Both the position numbers and the translations under genes were made by a program. The notes under the pieces are model-generated. The model was not told where the DNA came from. It ran no database searches and saw only the letters and a program-made list of their open reading frames with translations. From positions 42,854 through 106,853 of the forward strand of contig NZ_SWLZ01000017.1 of the NCBI RefSeq assembly GCF_005502275.1: 64,000 nt of DNA, in the 5' to 3' direction. This document shows, piece by piece, positions 56,571 through 64,000 of this stretch. Each line of letters begins with the position of its first letter. Within the stretch, counting starts at the first letter, position 1. This DNA is from Robertmurraya siralis. Its GTDB lineage: Bacteria; Bacillota; Bacilli; Bacillales; Cytobacillaceae.

Positions 56571-57857
56571 TTATTTAAGTTTGGAAAACGCTACTTCTGC
56601 AGCGGCAATCGTTTTAGCAATGTCTTCGTCACTATGTGCAGTTGAAAGGAAGAGACCTTCAAACTGGGAAGGAGGCAAGAAAACTCCTTGATTAGCCATT
56701 TCTTGATAATAAGAAGCAAAAAAATCCAAATTAGACGTTTTGGCTGTTTCATAGTTGATGACAGCTTCTTTTGTAAAAAAGAAACCAATCATCGAACCTG
56801 CTCGATTAACTGTAATTGGAACCCCGTATTTATCAGCTGCTGCCTTTAATCCCGCTTCAAGAATATCTGCTTTATGTTCAAACTCTCGGTAGCTTTCCGG
56901 CGTTAACTGACTTAATGTTTCAAACCCTGCTGTCATCGCCAGAGGATTTCCTGATAGCGTTCCAGCTTGATAGATCGGCCCACTTGGAGCAATTTGCTCC
57001 ATAATATCAGCGCGTCCACCATACGCACCAACTGGTAGTCCTCCACCAATTACTTTACCTAAACAAGTTAAATCTGGTGTCACATTAAAGTAGCCCTGTG
57101 CACAATTATAGCCGACACGGAAGCCAGTCATCACTTCATCAAAAATAAGCAGGGTGCCATTTTCCTTCGTAATTTCACGAAGCCCTTCTAAAAAACCAGG
57201 CTGTGGTGGAACAACCCCCATATTTCCTGCAACAGGCTCCACAATAACCCCAGCCAAATCATCTCCAAATTGTTCGAAAGCAAACTTTACACTGTCAAGA
57301 TCGTTATATGGAACGGTTATGGTATTTTTGGCAATCCCTTCTGGGACACCTGGGCTGTCTGGCAAGCCTAACGTGGCAACACCCGATCCTGCTTTGATCA
57401 AGAGAGAATCCCCATGTCCGTGGTAGCAGCCTTCAAACTTCAATATTTTATTTCGCCCTGTATATCCGCGGGCAAGGCGGAGAGCACTCATCGTTGCTTC
57501 AGTACCAGAGGATACCATCCGGACAACCTCAATAGAAGGGACACGTTCTATCACAAGCTTGGCTAATTCATTTTCCATTATTGTTGGGGCACCAAAACTT
57601 GTACCCAATTCCGCCACCTTTTTCAATGCTTCAACGACACGGTCATTTGTATGACCAAGAATTAACGGACCCCATGACAATACATAATCAATGTATTCAT
57701 TCCCATCAATATCATAGATTTTAGAGCCTTTTCCCCTTTCCATAAAAATCGGATCCATATTGACCGATTTAAAAGCACGGACAGGACTGTTCACCCCTCC
57801 AGGCATTAATTCCTTTGCTTCTTGAAAGGCAGCAATTGATTTATCATAAGAACGCAT
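56571..57857 (-). CDS. hemL: Glutamate-1-semialdehyde 2,1-aminomutase
   Basis: A 428-residue PLP enzyme that makes 5-aminolevulinate from glutamate-1-semialdehyde. Motifs: [14 protein letters not shown] at the N-terminus, [31 protein letters not shown] and the PLP lysine in [17 protein letters not shown]. It is the last gene of hemA-X-C-D-B-L. Confidence 0.96.
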   Translation of the reverse strand: MRSYDKSIAAFQEAKELMPGGVNSPVRAFKSVNMDPIFMERGKGSKIYDIDGNEYIDYVLSWGPLILGHTNDRVVEALKKVAELGTSFGAPTIMENELAKLVIERVPSIEVVRMVSSGTEATMSALRLARGYTGRNKILKFEGCYHGHGDSLLIKAGSGVATLGLPDSPGVPEGIAKNTITVPYNDLDSVKFAFEQFGDDLAGVIVEPVAGNMGVVPPQPGFLEGLREITKENGTLLIFDEVMTGFRVGYNCAQGYFNVTPDLTCLGKVIGGGLPVGAYGGRADIMEQIAPSGPIYQAGTLSGNPLAMTAGFETLSQLTPESYREFEHKADILEAGLKAAADKYGVPITVNRAGSMIGFFFTKEAVINYETAKTSNLDFFASYYQEMANQGVFLPPSQFEGLFLSTAHSDEDIAKTIAAAEVAFSKLK

Positions 57858-57896
57858 CTTCTTCCCTCATTTCTCACATATTTAAATGGTTCATTT

Positions 57897-58868
57897 TTAA
57901 TTTTCTTTCAGCCATTTTGCCGCATCTTTGGCATGGTAAGTAATAATGATATCAGCTCCAGCACGCTTCATCCCAACAAGCATTTCCATGACAACGGATT
58001 TTTCGTCGATCCAACCGTTTTGAGCGGCTGCTTTCACCATTGAATATTCTCCACTCACATTGTAAATGACAACCGGCAAAGTGAAATTATTTTTCACGTC
58101 ACGAACGATGTCTAAATAAGGCATTCCCGGCTTAACGATAAGAAAATCGGCTCCTTCTGCGACATCGGATTCCGCTTCTCGAAAAGCCTCCAAGCGATTT
58201 GCCGGATCCATTTGATAGGTTTTGCGATCACCAAATTGCGGAGTACTTTCCGCTGCATCTCTAAACGGTCCGTAAAAGGCAGAGGAATACTTAACTGCAT
58301 AAGACATGATTGGTGTATCTTCAAAACCTGCTTCATCTAGGCCTGCACGGATAGCAGTAACAAAGCCATCCATCATATTTGACGGAGCGATAATATCAGC
58401 ACCGGCTTTTGCTTGGCTAACAGCCGTATCAACCAACAATTTCAATGACGGATCATTTAAGACTTTTCCATTCTCAACGATTCCACAATGCCCATGGCTT
58501 GTATATTCACATAAACATGTATCAGCAATAACAATTAATTCTGGATAATGCTGCTTAATTAAACGAGTTGCTTCCTGCACAATCCCATGATCATGGAATG
58601 CACCTTGCCCACACTCATCTTTCTCAAGTGGGATTCCAAATAAAAGAACAGATTTAATTCCTAAAGATACAACCTCATCAATTTCCTCCATTAATAGATC
58701 AAGGGATAGTTGGTAAACATTCGGCATGGAGGAGATTTCTTTCCGAATATTCTCTCCTTCAGCTACAAACAGCGGATATACGAGATCCTCAACATGGAGC
58801 TGATTTTCTCGAACCATTGAACGCATAGCTGCAGATTGTCTCAAACGGCGGTGGCGATTAAAATTCAT
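57897..58868 (-). CDS. hemB: Delta-aminolevulinic acid dehydratase (porphobilinogen synthase)
   Basis: A 323-residue enzyme that condenses two 5-aminolevulinates. The zinc Cys-rich loop is present ([19 protein letters not shown]), and the Schiff-base lysines lie in [15 protein letters not shown] and [14 protein letters not shown]. It follows hemD by 3 bases and precedes hemL by 39. Confidence 0.97.
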   Translation of the reverse strand: MNFNRHRRLRQSAAMRSMVRENQLHVEDLVYPLFVAEGENIRKEISSMPNVYQLSLDLLMEEIDEVVSLGIKSVLLFGIPLEKDECGQGAFHDHGIVQEATRLIKQHYPELIVIADTCLCEYTSHGHCGIVENGKVLNDPSLKLLVDTAVSQAKAGADIIAPSNMMDGFVTAIRAGLDEAGFEDTPIMSYAVKYSSAFYGPFRDAAESTPQFGDRKTYQMDPANRLEAFREAESDVAEGADFLIVKPGMPYLDIVRDVKNNFTLPVVIYNVSGEYSMVKAAAQNGWIDEKSVVMEMLVGMKRAGADIIITYHAKDAAKWLKEN

Positions 58869-58871
58869 TTT

Positions 58872-59660
58872 TTATCCTCCTATTTTTTCCTTTTTCATCA
58901 TGTATTGTGCAATTGCGCTCATCATTTCATAAGATGTATATATTTTAGGGCAGACGTGCACCGTTAATCCCAATTGTTCACACTTTCGCTTTGACACTGG
59001 ACCGATCGTCGCCACAATACATTCTTTTATTTGTTCAAATAGATCATAAGTGGTAACGATTGACATAAAATGTTCAATTGTTGAAGGGCTTGTAAAAGGG
59101 AGTATATCCAGCTTGCGATTTCGCAATAAATATAGGAGCTTTTTCCTACTGTCTTCAGGAAAATACGTTTCATAAATGATAATTTCATCAACAACGTGTC
59201 CCTTTTCTTTGAAAAACTGAGCAATATAATCCCGCGCCAAGTTGCCCTTCGGAATTAACAGTCTTTCTCCTTCATTTACATAAGGAGAAAACTCCTTCAC
59301 AAAGCTCTCCGCAACATAATGTTCAGGCTTGAAGTCAACGGAAATTCCCCTCTTTAATAAAGCTTCTTCCGTTTTTTCACCTATCACAGCGATCTTCGCA
59401 CGAGACTTGTCCAAATTCATATCCACCATGGCAAAAAAAGTCTCAACAGTTACATCACTCGTAAAAATGAGCCAATCATATGTATACAAGGAAGTTAAAA
59501 TTGGATCAATATCGCTCCTATTTTCAACTGGACGAAATTCAAGAAGAGGGACCTCTACTGGAATCCCTCCAAATTCCTCTACGATAGCAGAAAAAGCTGA
59601 AGCATTTTTTTTTCCGCGGGGAACAAGTACTCTTTTCCCTGCCAATGCTCGGGAATTCAT
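58872..59660 (-). CDS. hemD: Uroporphyrinogen-III synthase
   Basis: A 262-residue two-lobed protein that closes and inverts ring D of the linear tetrapyrrole. Family members share little sequence; visible support is [43 protein letters not shown] and [18 protein letters not shown]. It overlaps hemC by 4 bases. Confidence 0.92.
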   Translation of the reverse strand: MNSRALAGKRVLVPRGKKNASAFSAIVEEFGGIPVEVPLLEFRPVENRSDIDPILTSLYTYDWLIFTSDVTVETFFAMVDMNLDKSRAKIAVIGEKTEEALLKRGISVDFKPEHYVAESFVKEFSPYVNEGERLLIPKGNLARDYIAQFFKEKGHVVDEIIIYETYFPEDSRKKLLYLLRNRKLDILPFTSPSTIEHFMSIVTTYDLFEQIKECIVATIGPVSKRKCEQLGLTVHVCPKIYTSYEMMSAIAQYMMKKEKIGG

Positions 59661-60592
59661 TCTCCTTCTAACTCCTTTTTCACTGCCTCAATTAAAGTCT
59701 TTGCTCCCCTGTCTATCAAGTAATCAGCAGCAGCGACACCCAGTTGTTCAGGATCTGTTCCTTGCAACATTTCTTTATAAATTGTTTTCCCATCAGGCGA
59801 AGCGACAAGAGCCGTCAATACGATTTTACCATCTTCATTCATATAGGCATATCCTGCCACCGGAACTTGACATCCTCCCTCCATCTTATGAAGGAATGCA
59901 CGCTCAGATCTAACGGTGATATCCGTTTCCTGACAAGTGAATTTGCTTAAAAGCTCTAGAAGCTCCGTGTCGTCACTTCTACATTCAATCGATAAGGCAC
60001 CTTGCCCAACGGCCGGAAGACATATTTCCGGCTCAAGAAATTCCGTTACAACATCAGAAGCCCAGCCCATGCGTGAAAGTCCAGCAGCTGCTAAAATGAT
60101 CGCATCGTACTCTTCCGTTTCAAGCTTCGCAAGACGCGTATCAATATTTCCTCTAATCCATTTAATCTCAAGATCTGGCCGTGCCGCTAATAATTGCGCT
60201 CCTCGTCGTAAGCTGCTTGTTCCAATAACAGAGCCAGGCTGCAAATCTTTTAACGGAATATGCCCTTTAGAGATTAGTGCATCACGGTGATCTTCTCTTT
60301 CAGGAATACAACCAATGACTAAACCATCAGGAAGAACAGCCGGCATATCTTTCATGCTGTGAATGGCAAGATCAATTTCGCCATTGAGCATTGCCTGTTC
60401 AATCTCCTTCACAAATAGCCCTTTCCCCCCGACTTTAGAAAGGGTTACATCCAAAATTTTATCTCCCTTTGTGACGATTTCTTTCACTTCAAAATCGTAA
60501 TTAGGGTCAATTTTTTTTAACTGCTCGATGACCCAATTTGTTTGTGTTAAAGCCAGTTTACTTCGTCTTGAACCAACAATAAATTTTCTCAT
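59657..60592 (-). CDS. hemC: Hydroxymethylbilane synthase (porphobilinogen deaminase)
   Basis: A 311-residue enzyme that polymerises four porphobilinogens. Motifs: [33 protein letters not shown] with the catalytic Asp in HSMKDMP, and the cofactor Cys in [14 protein letters not shown] (about residue 241). It lies 132 bases after hemX. Confidence 0.97.
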   Translation of the reverse strand: MRKFIVGSRRSKLALTQTNWVIEQLKKIDPNYDFEVKEIVTKGDKILDVTLSKVGGKGLFVKEIEQAMLNGEIDLAIHSMKDMPAVLPDGLVIGCIPEREDHRDALISKGHIPLKDLQPGSVIGTSSLRRGAQLLAARPDLEIKWIRGNIDTRLAKLETEEYDAIILAAAGLSRMGWASDVVTEFLEPEICLPAVGQGALSIECRSDDTELLELLSKFTCQETDITVRSERAFLHKMEGGCQVPVAGYAYMNEDGKIVLTALVASPDGKTIYKEMLQGTDPEQLGVAAADYLIDRGAKTLIEAVKKELEGE

Positions 60593-60724
60593 GATTGCCT
60601 CCTGAAAGGATTATTTGTTAATGTTAGAACGATTTTCTATATTTTCATGATACGGAACTAGCCATGCGATTAGAAATGGCTAATCATTCGGAAAGGCAAA
60701 TTTTCTCTGGATGGGGTATATCTT

Positions 60725-61558
60725 CTATGTGTACCATAGATGGAAAGAGGATAACTGACCAAACAGAAAAAAATTGATTAATATAATTAAAAAAGAAGCC
60801 AAATTCCACAGTGCTAAGCTCTTTCCTTGAAATTCCTTTCCGACTCGTAGGTATAAAGAAATACCATACACGACAAGAACAATAAAGGAACCGATTACTT
60901 TCGCATCGTACCAAATCATCTCCGGCAATTTAATATAAGCCCATTGCAGTCCTAATATAAGGGATAGTAAAAGCATAGGAACGCCAATGACATTTAAAAT
61001 ATGGGACATATGCTCAAGCTTCGACAAATCGGATATTCGAATAAGACGTGCTCCCCATTTTTTGCGTTTCAAAAGATTGTATTGCAATAAATAAAGGAGG
61101 GAAAAAACTGCTGAAATCGAAAATGCTCCGTATGAAAGAATAGCCATTGTTATATGTATAAAAAGTAATTCAGATGAAAGTTGTTGAACCATAATTTCAG
61201 ATTCATATTGAATCGGAGCAAATGTGTGAATGACCATGATCGCAAATCCAATGACATTCGTAAAAAAAACGATGAAATCAACTTTTAATAACCGATTAAT
61301 CCCAAGCGACAAAGTAATTAAAACCCAGACATAAAAATAAAGACCTTCAAAGATTGTCAGCACTGGAAATCTGCCTGTATTCACCATGTAAATACACAAA
61401 AAAGCCGATTGCAAAAGCCATACAAACGCAAGTAACCAGAAGGCAACTTGGTTTGCTTTCCGGCTACTGTAAAGAAAATCAATAAAATATAATAAAATAC
61501 TCAAGGCATAAAGAATGATTGTGAATTCATGTAGCCGAGTCATGTAAACCTCAATCAT
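60725..61558 (-). CDS. hemX: HemX, membrane protein of the haem operon (CcsA-like fold)
   Basis: A 277-residue protein with eight membrane helices of the cytochrome c assembly (CcsA/CcmC-related) family, including FEGLYFYVWVLITLSLGINR. In B. subtilis HemX lowers the level of HemA protein, so it tunes the first step of the pathway. The start is ATG at 61558 with AAGGGG upstream; an ATG five codons later is possible. It follows hemA by 14 bases. Confidence 0.92.
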   Translation of the reverse strand: MIEVYMTRLHEFTIILYALSILLYFIDFLYSSRKANQVAFWLLAFVWLLQSAFLCIYMVNTGRFPVLTIFEGLYFYVWVLITLSLGINRLLKVDFIVFFTNVIGFAIMVIHTFAPIQYESEIMVQQLSSELLFIHITMAILSYGAFSISAVFSLLYLLQYNLLKRKKWGARLIRISDLSKLEHMSHILNVIGVPMLLLSLILGLQWAYIKLPEMIWYDAKVIGSFIVLVVYGISLYLRVGKEFQGKSLALWNLASFLIILINFFLFGQLSSFHLWYT

Positions 61559-61572
61559 AGTTAGAACCCCTT

Positions 61573-62919
61573 TTATGATTGAAAGGAAGCTTGTGGTGTT
61601 GCAACAACAGCTCTCTTTAAATCGGCAACTTTCGAATCTTGCTGTTCTTTTACAAGATCTTCAATATTGAATATTTTCATAAATAATTCCAATGCTTCGT
61701 CAGCATTATTTTGGCCGGCAAGTTCTTTCGCCTGTAAAATCGGATCCTTTAACATTTGGTTAATAATACTTTTCGTATGCTTATTCAGCACCTTTATTTC
61801 CCGGTCAGAAAGATGTGGCAGTTTTCTTTCGATACTGTCCATCGTCTCAGCCTGAATTTTCAACGCTTTAACACGCAGCGCTGAAATAACAGGTACAACT
61901 CCCAGCATATTTAACCATTGCTTGAACTCAACGATTTCAGCTTCAATCATGAGCGAAATTTTTGCCGCTGCTTTTTGACGCTCTTGTAAGTTTGCCTCAA
62001 CAATTCCTTCTAAATCATCAATATCATATAAGAAAACGTTATCCAATTCCGTAAGCTTTGGATCTAAGTCACGCGGCACTGCGATATCAACCATAAATAA
62101 CGGCTTCCCTTTTCGCAATCTTTCTACGCATTCCATCATATCCTTCGTGATGACAAAATCCTTTGCTCCAGTGGAACTAATCAGGATATCGGCTTCCATT
62201 AATGCACATTGAAGTTCGTTTAATGATTTTGCTTGACCTGAAAAACGCTCAGCAAGGTTTTTTGCCTTTTCAAATGTTCGATTAATAACCGTCACTTGGC
62301 TCACACCATTGCCATGAAGGTTTTGAATCGCTAGCTCGCCCATCTTACCCGCCCCTAAAATAAGGACATGCTTTCCGTTTAATGAACCGAATATTTTTTT
62401 CGCTAATTCAACCGCGGCATAGCTAACAGAGACTGCATTAGCACCAATATCTGTTTCAGAGTGAGCCCGTTTTGCCAATGTAATCGCCTGTTTAAATAAC
62501 TGGTTAAAAACCGTACCAGTTGTTTCCTTTGCTTGCGCCTCCTTAAAACTAGAGCGCACCTGTCCAAGGATTTGCGTTTCCCCCAAAACCATAGAATTCA
62601 AACCGCAAGCAACATTAAACAAGTGATCAATCGCGCCATCCTGTTCATACACAAATAAGAATGGTGAAAACTCTTGCTGTGGAATGTTAAACCATTCTGA
62701 TAAAAATTCCTTGATATAATAACGTCCGGTATGAATCTGATCTACGACGGCATATATTTCTGTGCGATTGCATGTTGATAGAATAACGTTCTCAAGGATA
62801 CTCTTTTTCCCGCTCAGCCTACTCATTGCTTCCCCTAACTGAGAAGGGTCAAACGTTAAACGCTCTCGAATTTCAACTGGGGCTGTTTTATAATTTAGAC
62901 CAACAGTTAGAATATGCAT
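61573..62919 (-). CDS. hemA: Glutamyl-tRNA reductase
   Basis: A 448-residue enzyme that reduces Glu-tRNA to glutamate-1-semialdehyde, the first step of haem synthesis. Motifs: [18 protein letters not shown], the active-site Cys in [12 protein letters not shown] (about 50), the NADPH-binding [19 protein letters not shown] (about 190) and a C-terminal dimerisation domain. It is the first gene of the operon, preceded by a promoter that overlaps a PerR-type box. Confidence 0.97.
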   Translation of the reverse strand: MHILTVGLNYKTAPVEIRERLTFDPSQLGEAMSRLSGKKSILENVILSTCNRTEIYAVVDQIHTGRYYIKEFLSEWFNIPQQEFSPFLFVYEQDGAIDHLFNVACGLNSMVLGETQILGQVRSSFKEAQAKETTGTVFNQLFKQAITLAKRAHSETDIGANAVSVSYAAVELAKKIFGSLNGKHVLILGAGKMGELAIQNLHGNGVSQVTVINRTFEKAKNLAERFSGQAKSLNELQCALMEADILISSTGAKDFVITKDMMECVERLRKGKPLFMVDIAVPRDLDPKLTELDNVFLYDIDDLEGIVEANLQERQKAAAKISLMIEAEIVEFKQWLNMLGVVPVISALRVKALKIQAETMDSIERKLPHLSDREIKVLNKHTKSIINQMLKDPILQAKELAGQNNADEALELFMKIFNIEDLVKEQQDSKVADLKRAVVATPQASFQS

Positions 62920-62990
62920 GATTGTTTCGTACCCCCAAAAATGTTCGTAAATGCGTGAACCAATTTTAAACGAAGAGAAATCGTTCCACT

Positions 62991-63005
62991 TAATAATTAT
63001 TATAA
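62991..63005 (-). promoter_or_regulatory. PerR-type box overlapping the hemA -10 element
   Basis: The minus strand reads TTATAATAATTATTA, which differs from the PerR consensus TTATAATnATTATAA at one position. It contains a perfect TATAAT (62999-63004) preceded by TGT, an extended -10 for hemA. B. subtilis hemAXCDBL is repressed by PerR, so peroxide-inducible haem synthesis is expected here too. Confidence 0.75.
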
Positions 63006-63348
63006 CATGATAAGATTTCTAATAACTAAAGAAATGTGAACATATCATGAAAATGGATAATTTATAAAAGTTGAAATATGTTGATAGAGCCTGTTTCTTC
63101 TTATTCCGACAAAGTTCTTCCTCTAGTACCTTAACAAAAAAGATAGGACTATTCAAGTGAGTCGATTCACATTGTATTTGCCAAAATCAACAATTTCGTG
63201 AATAAATCTATAGACAGAGAAAAGGGCCAGTTTTTTCTCATATTAATATGGTTTACGATAAATAATTTTTAAAATAACACTTCTTCTTTTCATCAAATCA
63301 AGATATGATTAAATAGAAATTGAACAAATTTACGTTGGAAGTGTAAAA
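63006..63348. other. Divergent region between hemA and the LiaI/LiaF-like gene
   Basis: About 340 bases without a credible gene. It includes a near-palindrome GTGAGTCGATTCAC at 63157-63170. It should hold the upstream part of the hemA promoter and the promoter of the rightward gene at 63349. Confidence 0.4.
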
Positions 63349-63834
63349 ATGAAAAATCAACGAATTTTCCCTGGAATCATTCTTTTAGGATTTGGGGGAT
63401 ACTTCTTTTTAGAACAAGCAAATATTACCCTTTTCGACGGCCTTCACACATGGCCGACTCTCTTAATCATTGTAGGCCTAGCTTTCCTATTTCAAGGCTA
63501 CTTAGCAAAGGATTATGATGCAATTTTGCCAGGGGTCATCCTCGCTGGATTCGGTCTGCATTTCCATGTTATTAAACATCTTACGATTTGGCCGAACTCA
63601 ACCGGGGCCTTTATCTTAATTATTGCTCTCGGCTTTCTCCTCCGTTATCAAAAAGTCGGATCCGGTCTATTCCAAGGTCTATTATTCCTAGTATTGGCAA
63701 TCATGCTCCTTTTTTATGAGAAAATTATCGACTGGCTAGGTTTTTTTGAAAATGGCATCACATCTGTACTAAATTATTGGCCAATCCTATTCATTGGCTT
63801 CGGAGCTTATCTATTGTTTGTACGAGGAAAATAA
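63349..63834 (+). CDS. LiaI/LiaF-like transmembrane domain protein
   Basis: A 161-residue protein with about eight short hydrophobic segments and repeated units of the form FPGIILLGFGGYFFLEQ and LPGVILAGFGLHFHVIKHLT, typical of DUF5668/LiaI-LiaF-TM proteins. Each unit pairs a glycine-rich helix with a Trp-Pro turn (TWPTLLIIVG, IWPNS, YWPILFIGFG). Relatives act in envelope stress sensing or have no known role. It is not a full LiaF, because the soluble C-terminal domain is missing. Confidence 0.7.
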   Translation: MKNQRIFPGIILLGFGGYFFLEQANITLFDGLHTWPTLLIIVGLAFLFQGYLAKDYDAILPGVILAGFGLHFHVIKHLTIWPNSTGAFILIIALGFLLRYQKVGSGLFQGLLFLVLAIMLLFYEKIIDWLGFFENGITSVLNYWPILFIGFGAYLLFVRGK

Positions 63835-63886
63835 AAAAACAATTACACGCTCCAAACTAAAAAGCAAGTGAAGCTATCTTGAACTG

Positions 63887-63931
63887 CCCCGTAAATGTTA
63901 GACACAATCTGACGTTTACGGGGGTTTTTTT
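63887..63931 (+). terminator. Terminator hairpin inside the left end of the insertion sequence
   Basis: CCCCGTAAATGTTAGA (63887-63902) pairs with TCTGACGTTTACGGGG (63908-63923) with two wobble pairs, followed by G and a run of seven T. It stands just before the transposase start. Confidence 0.8.
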
Positions 63932-64000
63932 ATGTCCAAATTTACTGCAGAAGAAAGAATAAAAATAGTTTTACGGTATGTATATGGGAATGAGCCTATC
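63932..64000 (+). CDS. IS3-type transposase OrfA, N-terminal fragment
   Basis: Twenty-three codons are visible: MSKFTAEERIKIVLRYVYGN and a few more. This matches the beginning of IS150-like OrfA proteins, a helix-turn-helix DNA-binding subunit. The frame is still open at the window edge. Confidence 0.7.
   Translation, partial: MSKFTAEERIKIVLRYVYGNEPI

Larger units (their letters stand above)
63880..64000 (+). mobile_element. Left end of an IS3-type insertion sequence (cut by window end)
   Basis: The sequence TGAACTGCCCCGTAAATGTT at 63880 resembles the terminal inverted repeats of the IS3 family (IS150-like). It is followed within 50 bases by the start of a transposase OrfA-type frame. The right end is outside the window, so size and target duplication cannot be checked. 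Confidence 0.7.

Overview
This AT-rich window is chromosomal DNA of an endospore-forming Bacillaceae bacterium. The gene order matches the Bacillus subtilis region from spoVB through tgt-queA-ruvBA, bofC, safA, pheA, obg-spo0B, rplU-rpmA, spoIVFAB, minCD, mreBCD, radC, maf, spoIIB, folC, valS, spoVID and hemL to hemA. It encodes many sporulation-specific proteins (SpoVB, BofC, a CoxA-like lipoprotein, SafA, Spo0B, SpoIVFA/FB, SpoIIB, YsxE, SpoVID). The species cannot be named from the sequence alone. Unlike B. subtilis 168, it carries an RNase E/G gene and a large type IV pilus locus where B. subtilis has comC.

Layout. 1-2.2 kb: the end of spoVB, a DUF421 membrane gene (yrbG) and a TIGR04086-like membrane gene that has no ordinary start codon. 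2.4-7 kb: a leftward operon ruvA-ruvB-DUF2905-queA-tgt-yajC for Holliday junction resolution, queuosine modification and the Sec accessory protein. 7.3-11.3 kb: spore genes bofC, coxA-like, a CotS-family kinase-like gene and safA. 11.8-13.9 kb: nadR (niaR), pheA and pheB. 14-18.8 kb: obg-spo0B and the L21/Prp/L27 operon with its leader RNA, then rng. 18.9-28.2 kb: spoIVFA-spoIVFB, minC-minD, mreB-mreC-mreD, radC, maf and spoIIB.

28.4-48.7 kb is the accessory heart of the window. A leftward operon encodes an unknown membrane protein, a PRC-barrel protein, a G5/VanW-type protein, PilB, PilT, PilC, a major pilin with its own promoter, PilD, PilM, PilN and PilO. Divergent from it are three minor-pilin genes, the third with a large polymer-like C-terminal domain. 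Convergent with these, across a 40-bp perfect palindrome, lies a 1379-residue secreted protein with two von Willebrand A domains and Big-2-like repeats. It is followed by a membrane GAF-GGDEF diguanylate cyclase. PilB carries an N-terminal MshEN-type domain, a known c-di-GMP receptor fold. The block therefore reads as a c-di-GMP-responsive type IV pilus with a candidate vWA adhesin.

48.8-63 kb: folC and valS with a valine T-box leader, ysxE-spoVID, and the haem operon hemAXCDBL, whose promoter overlaps a near-consensus PerR box. The window ends in a LiaI/LiaF-like membrane gene and the left end of an IS3-type insertion sequence.

Two intergenic arrays stand out: six TATCGGTC cores at exactly 20-bp spacing upstream of spo0B, and four TTCCGGAA palindromes at exactly 21-bp spacing near the valS leader. 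Many gene starts were set from Shine-Dalgarno position and family N-termini, so several are shorter than the longest open frame and use GTG or TTG.
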